A stretch of DNA of 64,000 nt from Microbacterium binotii. GTDB taxonomy: Bacteria; Actinomycetota; Actinomycetes; Actinomycetales; Microbacteriaceae. The DNA lies in NCBI RefSeq assembly GCF_021398715.1, contig NZ_CP090347.1:558001-622000 (forward strand), written 5' to 3'. Position numbers and translations under genes: made by a program. Below are positions 1-7,053 of this stretch, in pieces (position 1 is the stretch's first letter; each line of letters opens with the position of its first letter). The notes beneath the pieces were generated by a model that was not told the origin of the DNA, made no database searches, and saw nothing but the letters and a program-made list of their open reading frames with translations.

Positions 1-2
1 TC

Positions 3-1184
3 GCGATCGTGGGTCGCAGCTCGCTCGCCGGCCTCGGCACCGACATGGCGGTGCGCTTCGACGCCGGATCGAGCACGCTCGCCCTGTTCACTACCCTTCA
101 GCTCGCGGTCTACGGCGCCATGCAGATCCCGGCGGGTCTGCTGCTGGATCGCTGGGGTGCCCGCGTCATCGGAACGGTCGGGATGCTGACCATGGCCGGC
201 GGCTCGCTGTGGCTGGCGTTCGCCCCCGACGTGCCCTCCGCGATCCTGGCGCGCCTCTTGACCGGAGCCGGCGACGCACTCATCTTCCCCAGCGTCTTGC
301 GCCTCATCGCACTCTGGCTGCCCGCCAAGCGCGTGCCGGTGCTGCAGCAGATCACCGCACAGTTCGGCCAGCTCGGCCAGGTGCTCAGCGTGGTGCTGCT
401 CACCTCCCTTGCGCACGGCATCGGCTGGGAGAGCGCCTTCGCGGCCGTCGCCGGAGTCTTCGTCGTCTTCGCCGTTCTCGATGCGCTGATCATCCGCGAG
501 CGGGGTCGGCCCGTGGCCGCGGACGGCAGGCCGCGCCCGCGCCAGTTCGCGCTCGTGATCGCGGCGCTGCGCGAGCCGGGCACGCGCCTCGGGTTCTGGA
601 TCCACTTCGTCACACCGTTCGCCGGTACGGCGTTCGCGCTGCTGTGGGGCATTCCGTTCCTCATGGCGGGCGAGGGGCTGTCCCGTGATGCGGCCGCGGG
701 TCTGGTGACCGTGTTCGTGCTGAGCGGTGCGGTGTTCGCCCCGCTGATGGGCATGCTCTCGGCTGCGCATCCCGGCCGCCGCGCTCTGGTCGCGCTGGGC
801 TCCGTCGCCGCCCAGGCGGTGGCGCTGGCAGCCGTGCTCATCACCCCGGGCGAGGCCCCGCTGTGGCTGCTCGTCGTGTGGGTCGTCACCCTCTCCAGCG
901 GCGGCGCCGCATCCATGATCGCCTTCGACGTGGTGCGCCGGGACAACCCGCTCTCGCGCCTGTCGACCGCGACCGGCGTGGTCAACATGGGCGGCTTCAT
1001 CGCGGCCCTCGTGCTCGTCTACGTGATCGGGGTCGTGCTCGATCTGCAGGGTGCCGATCCCGCCGCGTACACCCGGGACCAGTTGCGGCTGGCCATGAGC
1101 GCGACGTTCGCGCTGTGGGTCGTGGGCACTGTCGGGGTCGTCATCGAATCCCGCGCGCGTCGGCGCGCCCACGGCGCGTACTAG
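3..1184 (+). CDS. MFS transporter (5' end cut off by window edge)
   Basis: The frame is already open at base 3 and the first residues (AIVGRSSLAGLGTD) look like the inside of a first transmembrane helix, so the true start lies upstream. About 390 residues are present with some eleven or twelve hydrophobic segments. The loop GLLLDRWGARVIG after TM2 matches the MFS motif A (G-x-x-x-D-R-x-G-R-R). This places it in the major facilitator superfamily, an inner-membrane secondary transporter. The substrate cannot be told from sequence. Its stop codon overlaps the stop of a decayed hydrolase fragment on the other strand. Confidence 0.85.
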   Translation, partial: AIVGRSSLAGLGTDMAVRFDAGSSTLALFTTLQLAVYGAMQIPAGLLLDRWGARVIGTVGMLTMAGGSLWLAFAPDVPSAILARLLTGAGDALIFPSVLRLIALWLPAKRVPVLQQITAQFGQLGQVLSVVLLTSLAHGIGWESAFAAVAGVFVVFAVLDALIIRERGRPVAADGRPRPRQFALVIAALREPGTRLGFWIHFVTPFAGTAFALLWGIPFLMAGEGLSRDAAAGLVTVFVLSGAVFAPLMGMLSAAHPGRRALVALGSVAAQAVALAAVLITPGEAPLWLLVVWVVTLSSGGAASMIAFDVVRRDNPLSRLSTATGVVNMGGFIAALVLVYVIGVVLDLQGADPAAYTRDQLRLAMSATFALWVVGTVGVVIESRARRRAHGAY

Positions 1185-1355
1185 CGCGTCAGGCGGGCGG
1201 CGCGCATGCCCGCCACGAGCGCGTCGACCGCTTCGGCCAAGGCGGCGCTGCTCGTCCGGCCGACGCCGGTGGCATTGGTGAACGCGTGGATGTGGCCGGG
1301 CGCGACCTGCAGCGTGCTGGGCACTCCCGCCGCGCGCGGGCGAGCCGCATCCGCT
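1181..1355 (-). pseudogene. C-terminal remnant of an alpha/beta hydrolase (esterase/lipase type)
   Basis: Read on the minus strand, about 50 codons end in a TAG at 1183-1181 and contain AAGVPSTLQVAPGHIHAF followed by a helical tail. This is the usual end of HSL/acetyl-esterase-like hydrolases, where the His sits in a G-H-x-H-x-F stretch. No nucleophile elbow or oxyanion motif remains upstream, because the sequence runs directly into an AraC-type fragment on the opposite strand. I infer a 3' stump left by deletion. The join to the AraC fragment lies near 1350. Confidence 0.6.
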
Positions 1356-1460
1356 CCGTCCTTGGGCGAGGTGGCGGCCGCGGCCGGCTTTGCGGATGCG
1401 CGGTCGCTGCGGCGTGCGACCCGGCGCTGGGCGGGATGTCGCCGACCGAGTGGCGTCGCG
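1356..1460 (+). pseudogene. AraC-family regulator C-terminal remnant, frameshifted
   Basis: The plus strand encodes PSLGEVAAAAGFADARSLRR and then ATRRWAG, a textbook second helix-turn-helix of an AraC/XylS regulator. The conserved end, GMSPTEWRR, continues in another frame. The shift is explained by one missing G in the run at 1433-1435. No first HTH or ligand-binding domain precedes it. The fragment abuts the hydrolase stump on the other strand, so both look like survivors of one deletion. It is unlikely to make a functional protein. Confidence 0.65.
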
Positions 1461-1462
1461 CT

Positions 1463-2077
1463 TCAGCCCACCGGGCGACGCAGCATGGCGACCGGCCGGG
1501 CTCCGGGAAGGCCCGTGATGGGAGCGAGCTCCTCGAAGCCGAATCGACGGTAGAGACGCCGGTTGTCAGGGGTCGATGATTCGAGGTACGCGTTCTGGCG
1601 CATGGTGTCGAGCGCACGCAGGTGCGTGGAGAGCAGGGTCGCTCCCACGCCTCGACCGCGGGCGCGGGGGTTGACGCCGATCTCGGCCAGGTACCAGTGC
1701 GGCGCCGTCGGCCGGTACCGCTCCATCCGGCTCAGCATCGCGAAGGCACCCGCGAGCCGCATCCATCCCATCGAGCGGACGAACAGCGGGAGTCGACGGG
1801 CTAGGCGCCCCAGCGCCCCGCGCCGCGCTTCGGGTCCCTCCCACGCCGCCACGCCCAGCAGTTCGCCGTCACTGCTGCGGGCGAGATCGACCGTGCCCGT
1901 CGTGTACGGTCCGGCGTTCAGTGTCGCCTCGAACAGATCCGTCAGGCGCTCGCGCCGGCGGTCGCGCTGCGGCACGATGACGCCGAGAACGGGGTCGTGC
2001 TCGAAAGCCTCGGCGAGGATCGAGGCCGCGGGACGCAGCTCCTCGGCGCGGGCGGGAGTGACGATGATGTTCGACAT
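1463..2077 (-). CDS. GNAT-family N-acetyltransferase
   Basis: This is a 204-residue protein from ATG 2077, with a GGAG ribosome site about five bases upstream. The acetyl-CoA pyrophosphate-binding loop is seen as RARGRGVGATLL near residue 140, after the strand HWYLAEIGVNP, and the YRRFGFEE element near residue 178 is the usual GNAT beta6 region. The acceptor substrate is unknown. The gene is divergent from a TetR regulator with about 70 bp between them, so TetR control is likely. A longer frame opens upstream but would run across the shared promoter region, so I prefer the MSN start. Confidence 0.85.
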   Translation of the reverse strand: MSNIIVTPARAEELRPAASILAEAFEHDPVLGVIVPQRDRRRERLTDLFEATLNAGPYTTGTVDLARSSDGELLGVAAWEGPEARRGALGRLARRLPLFVRSMGWMRLAGAFAMLSRMERYRPTAPHWYLAEIGVNPRARGRGVGATLLSTHLRALDTMRQNAYLESSTPDNRRLYRRFGFEELAPITGLPGARPVAMLRRPVG

Positions 2078-2148
2078 GACGCTCCAATTGGTCCAGATGG
2101 ATAAAACTAGTATGGATGCGACGATCGACCACCGGCTCGGAGGATGCT
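2078..2148. promoter_or_regulatory. Divergent promoter/operator region between GNAT and TetR genes
   Basis: This 71-bp AT-rich gap holds a TAGTAT -10-like box at 2108-2113 facing the TetR gene, the palindromes CCAATTGG (2084-2091) and ACTAGT (2106-2111), and the GGAGGA ribosome site at 2139-2144. It is the obvious place for autoregulation by the TetR protein. The exact operator is inference. Confidence 0.5.
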
Positions 2149-2763
2149 GTGAAGGATGAACCACAGTCACGGCCCTATCTGGGAGTGACGGAACGTCGCA
2201 GGCAGCTCCTCGATGCGGCCGTGGAGGTCATGGTGGAAGAGGGCGCCGGTGCTCTCTCCTTGCGCTCGGTGGCGCAGCGTGCCGGCGTGGCGCATCGCGT
2301 GGTGAACTACGCGTTCGGGACGAAGGCTGCGCTCGTCGCCGCATTGCTGGATCGGGAGTCCGAGCGCCTCGCTGCGCGGGTCTGGGCCGAGCCGCTACCT
2401 GCCCAGACGTTGGAGGTGGCGGTGGCCGCGGCGCTGGGCTCCTTCCTTGCGGAGGTGCGCTCCGACCCCCGCAGGTTCGAGCGCCTGGCGGAACTGACCA
2501 CTCTCGCCCGCGCATCCGATGCGCTGGTGGATGCGGCTCGCGCGGAATCCGCCGCGTATCGGCGGATGATCGCGGAGCGGCTCGAGCTCTGGTGTGCGCA
2601 GCGCGGCACCCAATTGGTATCGCCGCAGGTGGTGGTCTCGGCGATCCATGCGGCGGCGGACGGGCTCGCGGAGTGGTGGCTCACGACGCGGGATGACGCT
2701 CAGGTGGAGGGGGTGATCGCCGTGCTCGCGGGTGGTTTCGCGAGTGTTCCGGTGATGCAGTAA
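2149..2763 (+). CDS. TetR/AcrR-family transcriptional regulator
   Basis: I chose the GTG at 2149 because GGAGGA ends four bases before it. The upstream in-frame ATG has no ribosome site. The product has 204 residues. The N-terminal TetR helix-turn-helix is clear (RSVAQRAGVAHRVVNYAF, about residues 39-56), followed by a KAALVAALLDRE helix and a variable helical ligand domain. The likely target is the divergent acetyltransferase and its own promoter. Its stop codon lies inside the left edge of a 187-bp repeat and is followed at once by a 14-bp stem terminator. Confidence 0.88.
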   Translation: MKDEPQSRPYLGVTERRRQLLDAAVEVMVEEGAGALSLRSVAQRAGVAHRVVNYAFGTKAALVAALLDRESERLAARVWAEPLPAQTLEVAVAAALGSFLAEVRSDPRRFERLAELTTLARASDALVDAARAESAAYRRMIAERLELWCAQRGTQLVSPQVVVSAIHAAADGLAEWWLTTRDDAQVEGVIAVLAGGFASVPVMQ

Positions 2764-2795
2764 GGGCCGGTCGGAGAGGCTTCCGACCGGCCCTT
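2762..2795 (+). terminator. Intrinsic terminator of the TetR gene (inside repeat copy 1)
   Basis: A perfect 14-bp stem, AAGGGCCGGTCGGA (2762-2775), pairs with 2782-2795 around a six-base loop. The downstream tract GTCCCTTTG is only weakly T-rich. The symmetry means it could stop transcription from either side. The arm overlaps the TAA stop. Confidence 0.75.
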
Positions 2796-2872
2796 GTCCC
2801 TTTGCACCAAGAGTGTCCTGCAATCACATGTCGGTAGCTGCCACAGCAAAACAACTACCGTGCGAGCACTCT

Positions 2873-2911
2873 ATAACGGTGAGATAACGGAGGGGAAGAG
2901 GTTTCCGTTAC
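2873..2911 (+). promoter_or_regulatory. MtrA-box-like direct repeat (copy 1)
   Basis: ATAAC-GGTGAG-ATAAC at 2873-2888 has the two half-sites and six-base spacing of the actinobacterial MtrA box (GTAAC-N6-GTAAC). An inverted GTTAC sits at 2907-2911. MtrA boxes normally precede cell-wall hydrolase genes such as NlpC/P60 or Rpf proteins. No such gene follows here, so the site appears orphaned. Confidence 0.45.
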
Positions 2912-2971
2912 CTTTTCGTGATTCTTTGCTGACGCATAGCCGAAGCCCAGGTTCGCGGATGGACGGGCTCT

Positions 2972-3064
2972 TCAGTCCGCCGCGGCGAGCCACGCGCGCA
3001 CGCGGTCGGCGAACCAGTCGGGGTGCTGCAAGAGACGCAGCGCGGCTCCGACCGCACAACTCAG
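2972..3064 (-). pseudogene. Possible C-terminal remnant of an enzyme
   Basis: A short minus-strand frame ends with HPDWFADRVRAWLAAAD, which resembles the closing helix of many alpha/beta hydrolases. Upstream on that strand no recognisable coding sequence continues. This is weak evidence. The rest of the 2944-3224 interval shows no gene apart from the leader of the small protein at 3225. Confidence 0.25.
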
Positions 3065-3224
3065 CCATCGGTGCCTTCCGCGCGGACCAGCACCGGTCGG
3101 CCGGGCGGCGAAGGCTGAATTGTGCAGCATGCACGTGCTGCGCAACCCCCCTGCGCATGTCGCTGCGGAGGAGTGGACTGGACGTGTTCCGAATCCGAAG
3201 GCAACGACCACGAGGGAGATCGTG

Positions 3225-3374
3225 ATGAGCAACGCCGAGAACACCGGACGCGACGAGCGCGACGCGAAGAAGTCCGACGACTCCGCCGCATCCGCCGGCT
3301 CCGAGTCGCACGAAGAGGGCGAGGCGGCGATGGACGCTGCCGAGGAGGCGGTCGTCGACCACGGCCGCGACTGA
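3225..3374 (+). CDS. Small acidic hypothetical protein (49 aa)
   Basis: It starts at ATG 3225 behind GAGGGAG and encodes a very hydrophilic peptide rich in Asp, Glu, Ser and Ala with no hydrophobic core, so it is probably disordered and cytosolic. Microbacteriaceae carry several such short acidic proteins of unknown role, and two more occur at 39452 and 39631. It lies just ahead of a nucleotidyltransferase-fold gene, with nine bases between them, so the two may be co-transcribed. I do not recognise a family. Confidence 0.55.
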   Translation: MSNAENTGRDERDAKKSDDSAASAGSESHEEGEAAMDAAEEAVVDHGRD

Positions 3375-3383
3375 CCGCATCCC

Positions 3384-3815
3384 ATGCCGGTGCGGCTGAA
3401 AGGGCGGCGCCGCGCAGCGTCGGCGACCGCGCGCCGCGTCGTGGACTGGGCGCGTGTGGATTCGGCCGTTCATTCGGTGATCCAGGTGGGCTCCTACGCA
3501 CGCGGCACCGAGACGATGGCGAGCGACCTCGACCTCGTCGTGATCGTCGACGATCCCCGCGTTGCCGCGGAGAGCGCCGTCGTTCACGCACTGTTCCCGC
3601 GCGCGCGAGTGATCGCCCACCGTCGGTGGGGTCCGGTTCACGAGGTGCGGTTGCGCACGTCGTCCGGGCTCGTGGTGGAGCTGGACCTCGCGTCGGAGTC
3701 CTGGCTCGAGGTGCCGCTCGACGCCGGCACGGCGCGGGTCCTCGGCGACGGTCATCTCGTCCTCTACGACGCGGGCGTCGCGGCAGTGGCGATCGCTGCG
3801 CTCGACCGAGGCTGA
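3384..3815 (+). CDS. Minimal nucleotidyltransferase-domain protein
   Basis: The 143-residue product has the polymerase-beta-type signature GSYARGTETMASDLD at residues 36-50, which supplies the G-S motif and the D-x-D metal ligands (D48, D50). A third carboxylate is likely D101 in VVELDL. There is no other domain, so it is a minimal (MNT-like) nucleotidyltransferase. Such proteins often pair with a HEPN toxin, but no HEPN gene is adjacent, so substrate and role are open. A strong hairpin follows the stop. Confidence 0.75.
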   Translation: MPVRLKGRRRAASATARRVVDWARVDSAVHSVIQVGSYARGTETMASDLDLVVIVDDPRVAAESAVVHALFPRARVIAHRRWGPVHEVRLRTSSGLVVELDLASESWLEVPLDAGTARVLGDGHLVLYDAGVAAVAIAALDRG

Positions 3816-3821
3816 TGACGG

Positions 3822-3849
3822 CCCGCCGAAGGTATCCGACTTCGGCGGG
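3822..3849 (+). terminator. Hairpin terminator after the nucleotidyltransferase gene
   Basis: A perfect 10-bp stem CCCGCCGAAG/CTTCGGCGGG encloses an eight-base loop seven bases after the stop codon. No T-tract follows. Confidence 0.6.
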
Positions 3850-3881
3850 AGACGAATACACCGGGAGGACGATCCGCGGCC

Positions 3882-4022
3882 GACCACGTCATCGTCAGCG
3901 TCGAGGGAGCGCACTACCTGCATGATGTCGCCGCGGGCGCACTGATCGGTCTCGCGGTTCCTGCCATCTTGGCGTGGGTGGCGCACCGGATGCGTCCGCG
4001 CCGGCTCGGCCAGAGCCACTGA
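3882..4022 (+). pseudogene. C-terminal fragment of a PAP2-superfamily phosphatase
   Basis: The frame DHVIVSVEGAHYLHDVAAGA is the last PAP2 motif (x-H-Y-x-x-D-V-x-A-G, with catalytic His and Asp). It runs into a final hydrophobic helix and a basic tail ending at TGA 4022. No start codon or upstream PAP2 motifs exist, and the fragment begins just after a hairpin, so the gene has lost its 5' two-thirds. It lies within the segment bounded by the two 187-bp repeats. Confidence 0.7.
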
Positions 4023-4057
4023 CTGCGCCGGAAACAGTCGGCCGCTAGAGTTCGGCC

Positions 4058-4690
4058 ATGATCCCGTTCGAGAACCTCGTCGCCTTCGTCGTGACGTCGG
4101 TGGTGATCATCGTGATCCCCGGGCCCAGTGTGCTGTTCGTGATCGGACGATCGATCGCGCTCGGGCGTCGCGCCGGTGTTCTGAGTGTCGTGGGCAACGC
4201 CCTCGGCACGGTGCCCGCGGTCGTGGCGGTCGCCTTCGGTGTCGGCGCGATCGTCGCTTCATCCGTCGTCGCGTTCACGGTCATCAAGGTCGCTGGCGCG
4301 GTGTATCTCGTCTGGCTCGGAATCCAGGCGATCCGTCACCGGCGCGCCCGCGTCGACGGTGTCGACCGTGCGCCGGTCTCGACCTTCACGTTGCTGCGCC
4401 AGGGCTTCGTCGTGGGGCTCACGAACCCGAAGACGATCGCCTTCTTCGTGGCGGTCCTGCCGCAGTTCGTCGACCCTGCGAGTGGTGCGGTATGGCTGCA
4501 GCTGCTGCTCTTGGGACTGATCTTCCAGACGCTCGCTCTCGTATGCGACAGCGTGTGGGCGCTCGCCGCGGGAACGGCGCGGGCCTGGTTCGGCCGTTCG
4601 CCGCGACGTATCTCCACGCTCTCCGGCGCCGGCGGCGTCATGATGATCGGTCTCGGCGGGGTGCTGGCGGTCAGCGGTTCGAAGAGCTGA
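4058..4690 (+). CDS. LysE/RhtB-family amino-acid exporter
   Basis: The 210-residue protein opens with a hydrophobic helix ending in IVIPGPSVLFVIGRS, the conserved LysE-family start (x-x-P-G-P). It has a central GLTNPKTIAFF motif, also typical, and about six membrane segments. Family members export amino acids or their derivatives. The exact substrate is unknown. A TAGAGT box (4046-4051) ends six bases before the ATG, predicting a leaderless transcript. No regulator is adjacent. Confidence 0.88.
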   Translation: MIPFENLVAFVVTSVVIIVIPGPSVLFVIGRSIALGRRAGVLSVVGNALGTVPAVVAVAFGVGAIVASSVVAFTVIKVAGAVYLVWLGIQAIRHRRARVDGVDRAPVSTFTLLRQGFVVGLTNPKTIAFFVAVLPQFVDPASGAVWLQLLLLGLIFQTLALVCDSVWALAAGTARAWFGRSPRRISTLSGAGGVMMIGLGGVLAVSGSKS

Positions 4691-4697
4691 CCTTCGC

Positions 4698-4858
4698 TCA
4701 GTGCTCGTTCTCGAGCACCATTCCGACCGAGGTCGCGCAGGCGTCGCCGCGCCACGCCTCAACACCTTCTCGAATCGCGAATGCGGCGATCACCCGGAGC
4801 GTGCCGTGATCCGAGCCCTGCGGATGCAGCGGAGTGGCACGCGAAGGCGACTGCGTGA
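4698..4858 (-). pseudogene. Unidentified coding remnant
   Basis: A minus-strand frame of about 50 codons ends at TGA 4698 and reads as a plausible protein tail (for example REGVEAWRGDACATSVGM), with codon use like the neighbours. There is no start and no recognisable domain. It fills most of the gap between the LysE and GNAT genes. It may be a decayed gene end or chance. Confidence 0.2.
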
Positions 4859-4900
4859 ACGATCCGCGAGTGGCGACGCCATCTGCGAGAGACTCGAATC

Positions 4901-5344
4901 ATGACTGCGCCGCGTCCGCTTCCCACCGGCTACCGCCTCCACGCCGACCCTCCGACCGCCGCGGACTACTGCACGCTGCGCGCCGAGAGCGGGCTGTCGC
5001 CGAAAACTGTGACCCAGGCGGATGCGGCGATCGCCGGCACATGGACCTTCCGCCGAGTGACGGATGCCGAGGGGCGGACGGTCGCGATGGGCCGAGTCGT
5101 CGGCGACGGCGGCTGGTACTTCCTCATCGCCGACATGGCGACGTTGCCGGATCACCAAGGTCTGGGCCTCGGCTCGATCATCCTCGACGGGCTGCTCCAG
5201 GAGATCCGCGATCGTGCGGAGGACGGCGCCTACGTCACACTGACCGCGGACCCTCCCGGACGGCGCCTCTACGAGTCGCGCGGTTTCGCGGACGTGGCGC
5301 CCGAGCGCACCGGCATGCATCAGGTGTTGCGCGCCTCGGGGTGA
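4901..5344 (+). CDS. GNAT-family N-acetyltransferase
   Basis: The 147-residue GNAT has the acetyl-CoA loop DHQGLGLGSIIL near residues 84-95, preceded by the strand WYFLIADMATLP, and it ends with the conserved GRRLYESRGF. Substrate specificity is unknown. A GAGACT box six bases before the ATG suggests a leaderless or near-leaderless mRNA. Its TGA abuts the TCA (stop complement) of the convergent hydrolase, so the two genes end back to back. Confidence 0.87.
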   Translation: MTAPRPLPTGYRLHADPPTAADYCTLRAESGLSPKTVTQADAAIAGTWTFRRVTDAEGRTVAMGRVVGDGGWYFLIADMATLPDHQGLGLGSIILDGLLQEIRDRAEDGAYVTLTADPPGRRLYESRGFADVAPERTGMHQVLRASG

Positions 5345-6163
5345 TCATCGCTGCGCGGTGAGCCACGCATCGAGGATGCGGTGGAACTCCTCCGGCTTCT
5401 CCACCCAGGGGTAGTGCCCGCAGTCGCTGATCATGGCGAGCTCGGCGCCGAGGGCTCCGGCGTACGCCTCGACCGGGCGGCGACCGGTCAACAAGTCGAC
5501 GTCGCCGCCGACGACGAGCGTGGATGGCAGTGACGCGGCGCGGATGAGGTCGACGGCATCGGCGGGGATGTCGCGGAACCAGGCCTCGGCCGCGGCGAGA
5601 CTCATGCGCCCGATGCTCGCATGCGCCTGCTCGGTCGCCGTCCACCGTGCGTAGGTGGCGGGTGCCTGCCGGCGGAAGACCTCCTCGAAGGCCTCCTGCG
5701 TCTGGGGTTCGTCGTTCACGACGGATCTGTACCCGTCGAGGCCCTGCGGGTCCTCTCGAAGCGCGACGAGGTCGTCGCCGTCGTGCGCGGTGCCGGTCAG
5801 CCAGGTCGCGGGCGGCGTCACAAGGGCCAGCGAGCGCACCCTGTCGGGGAACCGGGTCGCCAACGCGAGCGAGAGGCGCGTGCCCGCCGAATGGCCGATG
5901 ATGTCGATCGTGTCGATCCCGAGCGCGTCGATCGCTGCGACGACGTCCTCGGCGTCCGTCCACCATCCTCGGGAGAGGCCGCCGGATGCGGGCGTGCCGC
6001 GCGGGTGGAGAACGACGAGGGGGTGGCGCTCGCCGAGTCCGGCGAAGTCGGTGAGGTACTCGGGCGGGCGGCACGGTCCGCCGGGGAGGACGAGGACCGG
6101 GCGGCCGACGGCGGAGCCGAGCGGAGTGAGGGCGACGGGCAGGGAGGCGGTGCTGAGATCCAC
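5345..6163 (-). CDS. Alpha/beta hydrolase, proline-iminopeptidase-like
   Basis: The start is GTG 6163, giving 272 residues, with a GAAACT box six bases upstream. The order of elements is canonical: LPGGPC (residues 26-31) at the oxyanion-hole position resembles the HGGPG of prolyl iminopeptidases, the nucleophile elbow is IGHSAG (Ser92), the acid is probably in GGDVDLL and the base is the His of CGHYPW. The product is likely a cytosolic peptidase or esterase. The substrate is not certain. Confidence 0.8.
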   Translation of the reverse strand: MDLSTASLPVALTPLGSAVGRPVLVLPGGPCRPPEYLTDFAGLGERHPLVVLHPRGTPASGGLSRGWWTDAEDVVAAIDALGIDTIDIIGHSAGTRLSLALATRFPDRVRSLALVTPPATWLTGTAHDGDDLVALREDPQGLDGYRSVVNDEPQTQEAFEEVFRRQAPATYARWTATEQAHASIGRMSLAAAEAWFRDIPADAVDLIRAASLPSTLVVGGDVDLLTGRRPVEAYAGALGAELAMISDCGHYPWVEKPEEFHRILDAWLTAQR

Positions 6164-6295
6164 CCGGCCAGTTTCCCAGCTGCCATGCACCGGATCGCAT
6201 ACGACCTGGGGTTGAATCGAGGAGGGCGAGGCTGCTCGCCGCGAACACCGCGGTACCCGCTCATCCGACCTCATCCGAGACGAGAGAAGTCCATC

Positions 6296-7024
6296 GTGAC
6301 CTACGGTTCGATCACCACCTTCCCGCAGGCCGCGGACGTCGCCGCCGAGGCCGCCCGCGACGCGGTTCGCACGCTGGGCGCCGCGATCGAGGCGAACGGC
6401 GGCGCTGTCTGGGTGCTCGCCGGCGGAAGCTCGCCGATGGCGGCCTACGCGATCCTCGCTGCCCAGGATGCGGACGCGATCGACTGGTCGAAGGTCACGG
6501 TCCTGATCGGCGATGAGCGTTCGGTGCCGCTGAGTGACCCGCAGTCGAACTGGGGCACGATCGCTCCCGCGCTGCTGGACCAGCCCGGCTTCGACGCCAT
6601 GGTGCAGCTGCGTCCCGACACGGACGTCGACGAGGATGAATCCGCGCGCCGGTACGCCGCGGCGATCGCAGCGCTGCCGAAGACGGATGCGGGAGCGCCG
6701 CGCCTGGACCTGGTCTGGCTCGGCGTCGGAGAAGACGGACACACACTGTCGCTGTTCCCCGGGCATCCCGACTTCCGCCCGGTCGACGAGCTCGTGATCC
6801 CAGTCCACAACTCTCCCAAGCCGCCGCCCACGCGCATCACGCTCACCCTCAAGGCGCTGGACGGTGCGCAGCATGTGGTCGTCTTCGCGACCGGTGCAGG
6901 CAAGAAGGATGCGCTGGCCGAGGCGCTCGCCGACGGCGCGTTGCCGATCGCGGTCGTCGCGGCTCACGTCACCGCCGCCGGAGGATCCGTGCAGTGGTTG
7001 TTCGACGAGGCAGCGGCCGGCTGA
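6296..7024 (+). CDS. pgl: 6-phosphogluconolactonase
   Basis: The 242-residue protein from GTG 6296 (GAGAGAAG upstream) carries both signatures of the glucosamine-6-phosphate isomerase/6-phosphogluconolactonase fold: LAGGSSPMAAY near residue 40 and GVGEDGHTLSLFPGH near residue 143. It hydrolyses 6-phosphogluconolactone in the oxidative pentose phosphate pathway. In many actinobacteria pgl follows zwf and opcA. Here neither is present and the neighbour is an acyl-CoA ligase, so the gene has been relocated or the cluster is split. Confidence 0.93.
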   Translation: MTYGSITTFPQAADVAAEAARDAVRTLGAAIEANGGAVWVLAGGSSPMAAYAILAAQDADAIDWSKVTVLIGDERSVPLSDPQSNWGTIAPALLDQPGFDAMVQLRPDTDVDEDESARRYAAAIAALPKTDAGAPRLDLVWLGVGEDGHTLSLFPGHPDFRPVDELVIPVHNSPKPPPTRITLTLKALDGAQHVVVFATGAGKKDALAEALADGALPIAVVAAHVTAAGGSVQWLFDEAAAG

Positions 7025-7053
7025 GCCGAACGCTGCGCACGGGAGGAATGGAC

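Larger units (their letters stand above)
2757..2943. repeat. 187-bp direct repeat, copy 1
   Basis: This segment is repeated at 11712-11898 in the same orientation with only two differences (A/G at 2884 and T/C at 2930) and no indels. It contains, in order, a 14-bp stem hairpin, about 75 bp without obvious features, a pair of TAACGG-type direct repeats, and an inverted GTTAC. It begins at the last codon of the TetR gene. No transposase or integrase is near either copy. I read it as a duplicated intergenic block, terminator plus promoter region. Confidence 0.9.

Noticed and set aside
3384..3815. MNT/HEPN toxin-antitoxin module
   Set aside because: The minimal nucleotidyltransferase is present, but neither neighbour encodes a HEPN-like helical protein.
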